Program-made: the position numbers and the translations under genes
Part shown: positions 10,738 to 22,599 of the stretch, in pieces
Layout of the letters: each line of letters opens with the position of its first letter
How positions within the stretch are numbered: position 1 is the first letter of the stretch
Assembly (NCBI GenBank): GCA_030762895.1
Contig: CM061070.1
Coordinates: 36,111,652 to 36,175,651 of the forward strand
Origin: Sophora flavescens
Taxonomy: Eukaryota; Streptophyta; Magnoliopsida; Fabales; Fabaceae
Length of the DNA stretch: 64,000 bases
Direction: 5' to 3'
The notes under the pieces: model-generated
Seen by the model: only the letters and a program-made list of their open reading frames with translations
The model's database searches: none
What the model was told of the DNA's origin: nothing

Positions 10738-11850
10738 TGTAACACCCCGTTTTCTTGATTAAGGAACCGAACAAGAATTAAGCATGCGTGAGAGCGTAAT
10801 CTTGTTTGTTAGGTGTTAATGAGCCTGTGTATCAAGTTTAAGGTCAGTTGGACTTAAACCGGACTTAGAATGCACTGAAATGTGTGAAATTGGACAACCG
10901 GCATCAGGGAGAACGCTCAAACGTGGCATGACTGGTGCTCAAGCTTTATGGGGTCTCAGACACGTGGCACCATGTATCAATTGTATGGACATGTGACTGA
11001 ACATCATGCATCGCTCAAGCATGGAGGAGCCAGCGCTCAAGCGTGAGGTAGCTGGCGCTCAAGCGTTCTGCGTTGGGCCAACCATCCCCACTTTCTTTTC
11101 TTCTCTCTTGCATGTAAGTTCCTCATTTCACCATTTTTGTCTCATTTGCATTTAGAGAGAGGTCAGAGCTCTCTAGAAAGAGAATGTGGTGATCCCAGGA
11201 GATTCGGCCGTCCGTTTTCGTTTTCGACTACATATTTGTGTTCAGGGCAACGAGTACGTCATATACCTACCTTCGATTCGTCGAATCGTTGAGGTAATGC
11301 TCGAATCCCTAACTCGTCGACACATCGACATTGTCATTTTCCTTCTTTTGTAAATCTTGCTACGATTCTGACTTTGTCTGTGAAACTGTTGCAAGATTAG
11401 GGTTTATGACATTATCGGGACTCTATCTATGTGTTAGGGAAAATTTTGAGGCGTTGACAAGCAGAACACTACTATCTAAGGTGGGGAGAAAGCATCTGAC
11501 ACGCCGGGGAGGAAAGCGTAATATCGTATATTAAGCTGTATGCGTAGGGTGCTCCAGACCCTACTAGTTGTCGAATAGCCTGCGATAATTAAACCCTTAG
11601 TGAAATTGATTTTAAAACTATATATGGGGATCTAGTTATGGTGCACTTATCGACGTTAGGATAATTTATCGTTTTACGTGAATCTGTTGAGGATTACTAT
11701 TTTATTACTTTATGTTGTTTATGGATATGATGCTGCTTGATGTGTGCTGCTTGTTATGTTTTATAATTTATGTTATGATGTTGATGTTAATGTTGATAAT
11801 GATTATGTTATTGATGTTGATGATATAATGATATTGGCGTTGATGTTGTT
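10738..11850 (+). mobile_element. Chromovirus-type LTR, first copy (5' part)
   Basis: Starts TGTAACACCCCG, the usual start of Tekay/Del-type gypsy LTRs. It includes CAGCGCTCAAGCGT words, the block GACCCTACTAGTTGTCGAATAGCC shared with other LTRs here, and a GATGTTGATG-rich tail. It stops abruptly at 11850, where a second copy with the same start begins. Confidence 0.65.
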
Positions 11851-14245
11851 TGTAACACCCCATTTTCTCGATTAAGTAACCAGACAAGAATTAAGCTTGC
11901 ACGATAGCTTAATCTTGTTTGTTAAGTGTTAATGAGTCGGTGTATCAAGTTTGAAGTTAATCAAACTTAAAACGGACTTAGAGTGCATCGGAACGCACGA
12001 AATCAGACAACCGGCACAAGTCAGAACGCTCAAACGCTGCATGGCCAAAGCTCAAGCGTTCTGGGGACTCAAAAACATGGCACCACGTGTTAACTGCGTG
12101 ACACGTGACTGAGAAGCATGCAACGCTCAAGCATGGTTGGGCCAGCGCTCAAGCGCTGGGGTGGTGGGCGCTCGATCACTCACCACTGATCCCACTTACC
12201 CCCACTTTCTCTTTTCTTCTCCTTGCATGGACTTTTTCCCGCATTTCTCACTTAGAACCAGAACGAGTAGAGAGAGGGGAGATCTCATTTTAGTGAGAGA
12301 AAGCCGGTTTTTGGGAGATTCGCTCATTCGTTTTTGATTCCGACTTCATATATGCGTTTAGGGCAACAAGCACGTCATATACCTGCCTTTAATTCATCAA
12401 ACAGTGGAGGTAATGCTCGAATCCATAACACATTGGCACGTCGACGTTGTCATTTTCCTTCTTTTTTAAATCTTGCTTCGATTCTAGCTTTCTCTGTGAA
12501 ATTGTCGTAAGATTAGGGTTTATGACATTGCCGGGACTCTGTTTCAGGGCGAATTTTGGAGCATCGAGGAGCTAGTTTGTACACGTGGTAGTAGGTGTTT
12601 GGTTAGTGAGGGTGCTGATTTCAAGACGCCGTTGAGCGGGACGTAACTGTATAAGGTGGGGAGAAAGTATCCAACACGGTAGGGAGGCAAGCATAGTATC
12701 ATACATTAAGTTGTATGCATAGGGCTCCGCAGACCCTACTAGCCGTCGAATAGCCTGCAATGAATAAATACCTAGTTAAAATGATTTTAAAACTATATAC
12801 GGGGTTTATTTACAACACACTTATCGATGTTAGGTTTATTTTTTCACTTTACGTGAATATGCTGAGGTTGACTATTTTACTGTGCTTTATATGATTTATG
12901 GTTATGATGTTGTTTGATGTGTGTTGTCTTCTATATGCCTGATGATGTTGATGTTGATGACTTATGATATATGATGCTTGATGAGGATGTTGATGATATT
13001 AAGTTATGATATGTGCGTTGATGTTGTTGAGGTTGTCTGTCTGTTGTGCTATTGGAAACCCTAGTTGACACCTGAGGGTACGCTGTTGTGAAGATGTTGT
13101 GAGAGTGATGTGAAAGCGGCATATAGGTACTGAGAGGATGTGTGAATGCTTAGTATGTCGTAATACATGTAACTGAGTGTTGGTACAGGTGTCAACTTAG
13201 GTTTGTGTTGCATTGCATTTTGCCAAAGTGGCGAGTCGTATGACTGGGAGTCATGCAAGGTTGCTGTACCCGGGTACGAGTACAGAATGTAGGCGGGACA
13301 GTTCAAGGAACCTTGGGGATGTAGCCGGGTTCGAATTGACCGGCAGTGGCCAATGGTTTGCACCTATTGTGTCGTGGTCTCTGCTGGTACTCAACTATCT
13401 TAACGTCTGGGCCCGAAGTGTTCCAGTCCATGGTGGACCTTCCGAGGAGATCAAGATACCCCTATTGGAGTTGAGCTCATAGGGGGAAGCACTCTTATTG
13501 GTCACGACGAGCGGAACTGCTACCAAGACAAACCAACTGACATTCTCTGGGCGACGAATAGGGCCAAGAGAGAAAGAGAATCTCTGGGGGATCAATATCC
13601 CTAGTGTGAGAGATCGGTCGACATGCATAAGAGTGTGACTCCTTAGAGGATTGATCCTAGTGGATAATCAAGGTTGATTGTGACAGTGTGATTCGAGAGA
13701 TGTTTGCTGTATGTGTTGATTGCTATTTGATAATGTGCTTTACTGTATTTCCCCATCCCTATTTTTATGGTATTGCTGAGATTCTTATCTCCCTTCTTTC
13801 TTATCCTCTTTCTGTGTATATATCGATTAGTCAAATGAGCAGCAGCCATACGTCAATGGCGATCAGACCAAAGCATCACCCGCTACATTACCTACAGATG
13901 ATCTCGCCGAGGGTCCAGACCCTAGGGAATATTGAGATCATATACCATGACGACCGTGGGTGGCAGGTCGACCACTCACAATTTTTCATGTGTTACAACG
14001 GCCCGGTCAGCATCTATATTCTCCTAGGGGAGGACCTTTTTCCACTTTGTTCGGCTCTTATCGGATCTCTCAACGACTTCTTTTCAAGGAGATGTGGTAT
14101 CCTCCACGTCAGCGTTACCTCCCAGATGATGGATGGAACATGGGAGGCCAGTCTGTTTTGCTGTTGGAAATCCTAGTTGACACCTGAGGGTACGCTGTTG
14201 TAAAAGTGATGGGAAATGAATGTGAAAGCGGTATATGGGTATGTT
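11851..14245 (+). mobile_element. Chromovirus-type LTR, second copy joined into the first
   Basis: Begins again with TGTAACACCCCA and follows the first copy base for base with many differences, to about 13027, then continues. At 14145-14245 a block (GTTGGAAATCCTAGTTGACACC and onwards) repeats 13045-13130 and fits the point where the first copy was cut at 11850. The second LTR therefore probably lies inside the first. Its own 3' end (a GTTACA-type terminus) was not found and no TSD is visible. The open frames at 13213-13482 and 13688-14187 lie inside the LTR and are not genes. Confidence 0.55.
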
Positions 14246-16547
14246 GTTGGGAGTGTCTTTATTTGAAGTTCTTGACTTAATGGTTGGGTTTTGATGAAGA
14301 TGGAATTTGATTTGGTTTTTCTTTTGGTTTGGCCAGTTGTTGTATCAATGGAGATTTTTGATAAAAAAAATCTTTGGAGAAGATGAATTACTAAAGGTAT
14401 TTTTACAAAAATAGTTAATTAATATTAATTTCAAGGTGAAGGCCATGGTGCACCACCCACCAAAATGATTTAGTAGTGTACCACTCAAGTAGTATAATGT
14501 GGACCATCCAACAAGCCACTTGAAATAGTTGACTATTCAACTCACTTTGCAATTTTCAAAGGGTCAAACAGGTCTTGTATTTTCAAAGAGAATATTCGTA
14601 TGTTCGTATTTTTTTTTCTAAAATACAGGCATTAATGAAATGAAAATGAAACACTTTTCTCAGAAACACTGTTGATCAGATCTGACTTTTCCCTCACTAC
14701 CGTTCCCCACCATGTCGGACCACCACCACCCCCCACCCAGTTAGACCGTCCCCCTTCCCCCTTTTGAAAAGTTTGAAACTTTTTGAAAAGTTTTCTTGTT
14801 CTGGACCGTATCATGTTGAATGAGTTGTCCTTTGGTTCCATAAATGACCAAGACACCGATAGGGGTTGTAAATGGGGTAAAAGTAGAAAGTGGTGATTTG
14901 AAAACCACCATGAAGAGGAATATTATAGCTGCCACCATGATCGTGCCACTTATCTCAATTTCATGAGACTAATTTAATGTGTGACTTGGGGTTGCAGCCA
15001 TGGTGCTAGCTAGCTTAACCTTATGCTTTTGAAATTTCGAAGATTTTAGTTTCAGTTGCAATTTCAAACACACCCCAGAAGTTTAGGAGTTCTCAGAATT
15101 GCCAAAACCCAGATGCAAAATCACACTAATGCAGGATAAAGGTTTGAAGTGTTGAAATGAAAATGTCAGGATTCACTCAAAGGCTTAAACTGTGGATTTA
15201 TTTGACAAATCTCGGTGGTGATTATCTTGCGTGGATTTAAGAGCGAACAGGGCTTCAGATACAACAGAAAAGAGACACAGAAAAAAGTGTAAATACAAAC
15301 AAAAAGGAAATGTGTAAATAAAAAGTAATACATCACAAAAGTACAAATACAAAATAAAATAAATACATTTGACCATCAAGTCTATAAAAGTTGGTTGAAA
15401 GTTTTACCTACTCGTGACAATCTGGATGGTCCAGAATTGAATACTTGAATGATGCATCACTTTGGTGGGTGATACTTCTTAGATAACTCCAATTTTAAAA
15501 TTTAATAAAATATAGTATTACTTGATGATCAAGAAGGGAGGATGTCAGACAATGCTGGGTGTAATAATATATTTTGTAAATAAAAAATTTACATGAAACT
15601 GATGTAAAATATAGATAAATGGATGAAACCACAACGACCACCACCATAAAAAATGAAAGAAAACTCACATGGTTGCTTTTTGTTAAAGAGTTGTTGAGAA
15701 GGTTACCATCCAAAAATGACACAGTTGAGCAGTGTCGAAATGTAGGGAAGGAATGTGAATTGCTCTATGAACTTGCTGGTCACTATTCTCTTAAACATGC
15801 ATATGAAAAACCATATTTTTCACAACTTTCAAACTTTGTAATGGGTGTGGGGAAGGGGAGAGAAGAATGTAGTAATAAAGATATGGATATGTGCATTTGA
15901 GCAAAGAAGAGGAGTATAACACAAATTTCTCCTGCAACAAGAAAAGAAGAGTAAGAAATAGAAAAAGTACAAATCAAGAAACCAAAAACCTCTAAAGCAC
16001 TAGAAACACCTCTGAAAATTAAGGAACCCATATGAATGAAAAAGATAATGAACCTACCGATTATCCTAAACCAGGAGTCAAAAGTACTATGATAGTTATA
16101 ATACAGGGAAAGATTGTGATGATTCATGCTGAGCAATAATGCAGTGACTTGATGATTGTGGATTTTGAAAATAACAAAACTTTACGACTGTTAGAAAATA
16201 TGCAGAAGCAGATGCATATATATACATATATAGGGGAAGAGATTCAAAAGTAAAGAAAACTTTATGTTGGTAGAGTAATAAGAAAGAAAACTTTAAAGTA
16301 AGTAAACTGATTAAGTGATCAATAACCAGTCAAAACAATGAATAATAACTTGATTGACACGTAGATTTGCATACTTTTTGTAAAAAAAATTTGTTGTGCA
16401 AATTAGCATTTTTGGTGAAATAAACAGTACTGGATCAATCACTCTAGCATGAGATCAGCTCAGGATGCTAATTGAGAGTGGGGTTGTGGAATCTTGTTTT
16501 ATCATCCATCCTCAATATCAGACTTAATGCGCACCCATATCTGATTG
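14246..16547. other. Unassigned stretch between LTR and hAT
   Basis: No TE domain or repeat border is recognised. There is one weak ORF (15619-15900, listed). A C-rich patch on the plus strand at 14697-14762 and hydrophobic frames on the minus strand (15185-15379, 15783-16136) look like composition effects. Confidence 0.3.
15619..15900 (+). CDS. Small unrecognised ORF, 93 codons
   Basis: ATG-initiated frame reading MDETTTTTTIKNERKLTW, with a mixed, protein-like middle (ELLRRLPSKNDTVEQCRNVG, ECELLYELAGHYSLKHAYEK). I do not recognise the family. There is no signal peptide, clear membrane segment or known motif. It could be a genuine exon, a remnant, or chance. No TATA box at a convincing distance and no splice sites decide the matter. 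The overlapping minus-strand frame at 15783-16136 is strongly hydrophobic and is more likely its shadow. It is the most coding-like open frame in the 2.3 kb between the LTR block and the hAT element. Confidence 0.2.
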   Translation: MDETTTTTTIKNERKLTWLLFVKELLRRLPSKNDTVEQCRNVGKECELLYELAGHYSLKHAYEKPYFSQLSNFVMGVGKGREECSNKDMDMCI

Positions 16548-16566
16548 CAGGGATGGAGTCAGGCTT
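16548..16566. repeat. Putative hAT terminal sequence
   Basis: CAGGGATGGAGTCAGGCTT lies 29 bp beyond the transposase stop. It resembles hAT ends of the CAGGGRYGGAG type. The matching inverted end beyond 19014 and an 8-bp duplication (TCTGATTG is the candidate on this side) were not found. Confidence 0.4.
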
Positions 16567-16594
16567 CGAAGTTGGGGAGGGCCAACTAGAAAAA

Positions 16595-19014
16595 TCAAAG
16601 TACAGATCGTCTTTCTTGCATATCACGAAAATCATCTATGATTAAATCTACACTAAACTTTTCAGCAATCTCCTTTTCAATGTATACTAGCATACAATCA
16701 GTTAAAAATTCATCTTCCATCTTGTTGCGAAGTGTTGTCTTGACTATATTCATAGCTGAAAGTGATCGCTATGTAGTAGCTGTAGAAAAAGAAAGTGTGA
16801 GAATAAGAGTTATCACTCTATACACAAGAAGATAAGTTTCTGCTTTTCTAGTTTTATCAACCAATGACACAAACCAGAAATAGTTTCCAATGCTTCAAAA
16901 TCAGGAATTTGCCTCACATGATCAAAGTGCTCAAATTGCGTCCTCAATTGTATCATCTCATATTCTGCAAAATCTTGTGGGTAATATTTCATTACCAACT
17001 GAAAAATGTCATCAACTCTGAATGATATCCGCATCTCCCTCGGATCTAAAGCCGAACTAAGAATGAGTAGTTCCACCATGTTATCATTGAATCTGTCATT
17101 CAATTCCTACATTTGGGAGTCTATCGCATCATTGAAAATATTAACTTTATAATAATGCTCTATTGTAATGTCATCTTGTTGATGGCGGGCCCTTCCTCCT
17201 CTTGCAATATAACGAGCATTAAAATCTTGTATGGGTATGTTGATTGATTCGCAAAAAGATTTGACATTTGCAACCAATTCATCCCATCCATCATCTCTCA
17301 ACTTTTCAATGAGAGACTTAGTGGATGAAGACAAATGCATTGCATTTAAAATATCTTGAGATTTGAGTTGCAAGGATTGGCAAAGCGCATTAGAAATCTC
17401 CAAAATTCTTCTCATGAGATGTAGAGTGAAAACAAATTCAAAAGAAGTTAACACCTCATAACATGCTTCTGCTTCAATTTGTTGAGTAGCTATAGTTCCA
17501 TCCTCAAAAATATTCAACAAAACCTCACATGTCGAACTGAACATCTTCATCAAGATAGAAATGGATTTCAAGTGAGAACTCCAACGGGTATCACCCGCTC
17601 TTTGTAAAGAACCAATTTGATTACGCCCATTCCCACTTTCAAGCTCACTATTCTGAAGTAAATGAGCAACATTTGCAGCATGAGCAGCTTTTAATTGGTC
17701 ATTACGTTTACATGAAGCACCAACAATATTGACAATGGAGTTCAACTTGATAAAAAACTTATGGACAGGAATAACTTCTTTAGATGCAGCAACTAATGCC
17801 AATTGCAAATGATGAGCAAGACAATGGACATAATAAGCATAAGGACATTCATTTGAAACCAAATCTTGCAAACCATTCAATTCTCCACGCATGTTACTCG
17901 CACCGTCATAACCCTGTCCTCGAATAGATTGAACATCAAGATCATGATTGGAAAAGATAGTAGAAATACCATTTTTCAATGTTAATGCAGCAGTGTCTTC
18001 GACATGAATAAGCCCAAAAAAGCGTTCCTCCACATACCAATCTTTGTCAACAAACCTCAAAACAAGTGACATTTGCTCTCTTTTAGATTTATCTCGAGCT
18101 TCATCAACTATTATGCAATATTTTGCATCACGAATGGTATTTCTCACTTTATTTGCTGAGACATGTAAAATTTGTTTTTGTATTGTTGGTGATGTATATG
18201 AGGCATTTCGTGGAGCTTTATCCAAAACTTCTGCCACTTTATCATTATAAGAACCTATGAAACTCAATAGTTCCAAAAATTTTGCACGATTATCTGATAT
18301 CTTAGACTCATCGTGACCTCTAAAAGAACATCCTTAGAATGCAAGCCACCTAATTGCTTCAATTGAAGTTTTCAAATGAAGTCTATTTTCTTCAATTTCT
18401 TGCGATGTGAAGTTCTCAAACCTTCTTGCTATGTGTGTTGGTTGGTTCATAAGATCTACACATGCTCTCTCAGCATTCCTGTGAGCTGAAGTGAGATCTT
18501 TTTCAATATGCACCAAGAATGAACAATTTTTTCCATTCCTCACCCTTTTCCATGATCGAAATCTGTTAACAGTAAATGTATCTAATGCATGAGGTCCATA
18601 TTTGTTATGGAATAAAAAACACGGTAGACAGAATGCAGCATCTACACTGGGAGAATATTCCAACCAAGACGGAAATAGCTTAAACCATGATGGCTGAAAA
18701 CTACGAGCATGTTTTTCTGCAAATTTTGGATATGTAGAAAGCAAACATTGATACAGACCTACTTTAATATAAGCTCTTCGAACTTCATCACGCTTCTCGA
18801 TTGGATATTCCCATATCTGTGGTTGTAATCCTGGATCACCCTCTAATGAGTTAATATCAAATCCTTCTTTGACTCCAACTCTTAAAGATTTTGCAGAACG
18901 ATCTTCAGAATTCAATTGGTCACTCTTCATAGATAGATTTGACTGATAATCAGATGTTTGAATTTCAACATTGTTCCTTTTAAAGTAACCGTCAATTTTA
19001 GATGGTTTCTTCAT
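16595..19014 (-). pseudogene. hAT transposase with TTF/ZMYM-type zinc finger, broken
   Basis: A single-exon hAT-superfamily transposase of the zinc-finger MYM-type-1-like group, read right to left from the ATG at 19014 (MKKPSKIDGYFKR). Domains in order: TTF-type zinc finger (VDAAFCLPCFLF ... FRSWKRV), DUF4371-like middle (YCIIVDEARDKS), RNase H-like catalytic core (GQGYDGASNMRG, YVHCLAHHLQLAL, GDTRWSSHL), and the C-terminal dimerisation region (RSLSAMNIVKT ... TDCMLVYIEKE). The frame is interrupted by TAA at 18334-18336 (where relatives have Gln: LAFQG), by TAG at 17107-17109 and by a frameshift near 16825. A further TAG lies before RSLSAMN, where Glu is usual. Otherwise the frame is continuous over ~800 codons, so the copy died fairly recently. 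It would cut and paste DNA with 8-bp duplications; this copy cannot encode a full protein. Confidence 0.9.
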
Positions 19015-20907
19015 GTAAAAAATTTATAAAAGTAATGAGACAAAAATTAAATTAATATAATAAAAACTAGTTTAAAATTCATCTAATAAATAATATCTAC
19101 AATAATTAAAAAAACTATAAGATAAATTCCCAACCCACCCAACGAAGCAAATCTATTATATATACAAAGTTAAATGTTCTCAATGAGGATTCTCTTCTCT
19201 GGACAACGACACGTCATCAAGCCTTATGTGTCAACACAGGAGCGTTTCAAGGAGGCACATTAATTTTAAAATTTCGTATGGACCAGTGAAGGCATTTAGT
19301 GCAATTATCTCCTCTAGAGCAAATTAATAATAGATGAAATATGAATAAGGCATTTAGTGCAATTAATAATAGATTAAATAGGAATAAGACAATTAAATTG
19401 AATGTTAGATTAAGACTCAAATTCAAATTAGTTGTTACCAAATTTAAAAATTTCAAATTATTTTATTTTTTCAAAAAAAATCTGAATTCAAATAAGAGTA
19501 ACTTCCCATTTGATAGACATGGCATTCAAATTCGAAAATGTTCAAATTAGAGTATCAATAGCAATCACTGAAGGCAAATTAATGGCACTAATATTCGAAT
19601 CAATTAATGGCATACAGTCAAGGCTGAGGAATGATCTGATGCTAATTTGGTATTTATAGAAACTTTTGAAAGCCTCTACTCTCAATTTGTGCCAAAGAAC
19701 GAGGGAATTGTTGCCCAGCTTTTAATTCAAAATATTTATTTATTCTTCAAATTTTTAAATAAATCATGGATATACTCTCAAACCCGGACACCCAGTTGCA
19801 GATGGCATTATCACCAATGTAGCGCAACCTTCCTCATATGGATAGAATTTCTATTTTGATTATCCCTAGAGATGTTCTATGGATCCTATAGTTCTAATAC
19901 GGAATCGCCGTTCTCAGAATAAACCTTGGTTGTTTAATTTGCCGTCAATGCACATCTTGACAAAGAATCCTATGTTTTCTTGGCATTCTGTGGTAAGCTC
20001 TCAATTTTTCCATTTTTCACAATGTCAGGTTTGGCATCCCAGAGGCAGCACCATTTTTAACTGGGTGATAGATTTTTTCTAAATAAAGGGTATGAACTCT
20101 CAACTCATATTTTGCAACTTTGCATCATTCAACTTAATTGTTAGCTATAGCTTTCAATTTATTCTTTCATGAAATGATATTTTTGCCCCCATGAATTCAA
20201 GCGTGGTGCTATGTGAAATTGACAAGCATTTGTGTTGAATTCCAGTTTGCTTTGGAAAGATCTTGATGATAGGATGCAGCAGCTAGTGCAAACTATATGA
20301 GAATTATAAATGGGTAATTATTCTAAGTATGCCCAACTGTTCTAAAGTATCTAAATATTAGCCAACTACTCCAATATGCCACAATTTCTGAGGATACTAG
20401 ATTAATTATAGCTTCTTTTTCTTTATCATAGTGAATATGTATAGCAAAGATGCTTTCCTTTATTTTTAAATGTGGTTTACCTACCATTGGTTTTGCAACA
20501 ATATTTCATGATGCTATTGGGCAAGTTGCTGTGATATGAAGAGGCGAATCCAAGAGCTTGATCGAATCTCAAAACCAAGATGGAAAACCAAAATCATCAT
20601 AATTTGTAACATTTAGAAATAATGATTTAGGGTTAAGTATGTGGCATTTACCATTTGAGTATAATTTACTTATTTTATAAAAAAATAGATTATTTGCTTA
20701 TGGGAAATACTTTTTAGTGCGAAGGAGAATTGTTAAACAAGTGCGAATTCAACCTACCCTCCTTAAATACTTGTGTTTTATTATTTATTAATTTGCATGT
20801 TTTCAAATGTTGTCATTTTCTCAAATGTGATTGGTTGACCAAAAAAATAAAGCTTGACTTTCGCACTGTATAACACTGTAGTGCTGTAAAAAATATAAGG
20901 CAGAAAG
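19015..20907. other. AT-rich non-coding flank
   Basis: Contains a short direct repeat (AGGCATTTAGTGCAATTA at ~19281 and ~19348, with AATAATAGATNAAATANGAATAA between and after). No gene or TE domain is seen. The small open frames here are not coding in character. Confidence 0.35.
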
Positions 20908-21138
20908 ATGCTTGATGAGTGTGATTTCACCTCATATTTCAATGTCATTTTGCATGCATTTTCATATAGCTTAAGCATATTTAATTTGATTTTTGTTAAT
21001 TTTTACCTTGGAACGGGTAAGTCGGTTTTGTGGTGTTGTTTTGCAGGAATTAAGGATAAAATGCTCAGGATTAGCCATGATGGAGCTTGGATGAAGATGG
21101 GGCTTGAAAAGTGAAGAAAATTAGCCAAACAGAGCCCA

Positions 21139-21397
21139 TCACGGCCTAGCCGTGACAGCCATCACGGCCATGATCAAGCAAAACTGAAAAAGAAAAAAAG
21201 GCAAAAGTCAGAACTGGTCACGGCCTAGCCGTGATGAGCATCACGGCCGTGACATGTCAGCTGAACCAGACCCTCACAGGCAGAACTGATCACGGCCTAG
21301 CCGTGATGAGCATCACGACCGTGACAGACCAACCACTGAAGCAACGCCCAAGGCAGAATCCGTCACGGCCTGGTCGTGATGGCCATCATGGCCGTGA
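21139..21397 (+). promoter_or_regulatory. Array of four long/short quasi-palindrome pairs in U3
   Basis: Long words TCACGGCCTAGCCGTGA-like at 21139-21155, 21218-21234, 21290-21306 and 21363-21379. Each is followed 6 nt later by a short word TCACGGCCGTGA-like at 21162-21173, 21241-21252, 21313-21324 and 21386-21397. Pairs recur every ~75 bp and end about 75 bp before the TATA box. The right LTR (from about 26848) repeats it with the fourth pair closer to the perfect form. Confidence 0.85.
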
Positions 21398-21470
21398 CGC
21401 CTGATATTTGGATCTGATGAAACTGATTTGGATCTGAATTTGTGTTTGATTAGGATTCAAACTTCCCTAA

Positions 21471-21480
21471 TCTATAAATA
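21471..21480 (+). promoter_or_regulatory. TATA box of element A LTR
   Basis: TCTATAAATA. The identical word lies in the right LTR at about 27180-27189. Confidence 0.65.
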
Positions 21481-22338
21481 TGGCATCCAGGCATAGGATT
21501 AAGAAGACTTTTGGGCTGCTACACTTAGGCAATAATTTAGGATCTCTCTTCTTCTTCTTGTCCTCTTCTTTTATTTTATTTTATGTTGTTGTTAACCAAG
21601 CTTGTCATCCCCATGACAATGCTTGAGTAGTAGCTTAATTTATAGGGATTGGGGCTATGCCCAAGGTTTGTTTATGGTAATGAATTGATGTTATATCTTT
21701 GTTAATTGAGATTTGCTTTAGATCTGATTTCTAGTGTTTTAATTACTCGTAAATTCGGCGACCGCTTATTTGCGTGACGTAGATACCCTAATGAGGAACC
21801 TAGCGGTGAATTTAGGTGTCGGATCTATAGAATCAGACTTGGGACTTAAATCACAAGAGTTAGAAGCGGTCCTTCGAGGATTAACGAATTGTCACGAAAC
21901 GTAAAGGGTCCAATCTAAATTCGACTACCACGAGAGTAGGGGTTGGTTTAATTGGGCACGATTTTTGTAACCCGAGAGGGAGCATTAACTATTTGAGGAT
22001 AAATTCGCCTTCAAAGCAATTTTCGATAATTAACAAGGGACAATCAATTTAGTAACATAAACAATCTTGTTGGTAACCCAATTCCTAGGATTCCATTTAG
22101 ATCTGAAAACCATAAATTGATTTACTTTCTGTTTTACTTGATTGCATTCCTTATCTGATTTTCTAAGTTATCTCTTATTTAAAATATCAAAAACCTTTTA
22201 AAAATCCTTTTATAAAGTCCAGTTTAGTCAATTTGATAATTAGTTGCGATTTGAGATCACGGTCTCTGTGGGATCAATATCTTTTTATTACTTGGCGACA
22301 ATCCGGTACACTTGCTGGATCACACGACAACAAGTTTT

Positions 22339-22356
22339 TGGCGCCGTTGCCGGGGA
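22339..22356 (+). promoter_or_regulatory. Primer-binding site (tRNA-Asp type)
   Basis: TGGCGCCGTTGCCGGGGA, six bases after the 5' LTR. This is the priming word used by Athila/Tat elements and supports assignment to that lineage. Confidence 0.9.
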
Positions 22357-22486
22357 CTGTGCTTTTCGAATCTCAATTTAATTTTTAAATTGATTTTTCT
22401 GGACCTTTTCTTTTTATTTAATTTTTATATTTGAAAAAAAAAATATATTTCTTTTTTTTTTGAGTATCTATCTCTTTGTATTTTTT

Positions 22487-22585
22487 ATGCAAAGATCCCT
22501 AAGTCTTGGAAACCTTAGTGAGGTCGATCCCAAAGTCGAAAGGACCTTTCATAGACGTAGGAGACTACAAAGAGAGAGAGGTTGA
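22487..22585 (+). pseudogene. N-terminal piece of Athila gag in a shifted frame
   Basis: ATG frame of 32 codons reading MQRSLSLGNLSEVDPKVE and then RTFHRRRRLQRERG. The D-P-x-x-E-R-T-F-x-x-R-R-R pattern opens Gag in Athila/Tat elements. It ends at a TGA in an (AG)n run. The main gag frame begins in another frame within a few bases (open upstream of its ATG at 22600), so slippage in the AG run probably split one gene in two. Alternatively it is a short upstream ORF. Confidence 0.5.
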
Positions 22586-22599
22586 TTCCCATTCCACTA

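Larger units (their letters stand above)
20913..22332 (+). repeat. 5' LTR of element A (1420 bp)
   Basis: Runs from TGATGAGTGTG to CGACAACA. U3 holds the palindrome array (21139-21397), then the TATA box (21471-21480), then R/U5 with the GACCGCTTATTTGCG block. Confidence 0.9.

Noticed and set aside
13213..14187. Three plus-strand ORFs of 75-162 codons
   Set aside because: They lie within an LTR whose homologues elsewhere in the window do not keep the frames open.
15783..16136. 117-codon minus-strand ORF with membrane-like segments
   Set aside because: Composition mirrors the A-rich opposite strand, with no start context or homology I recognise; more likely the shadow of the (also weak) plus-strand ORF.
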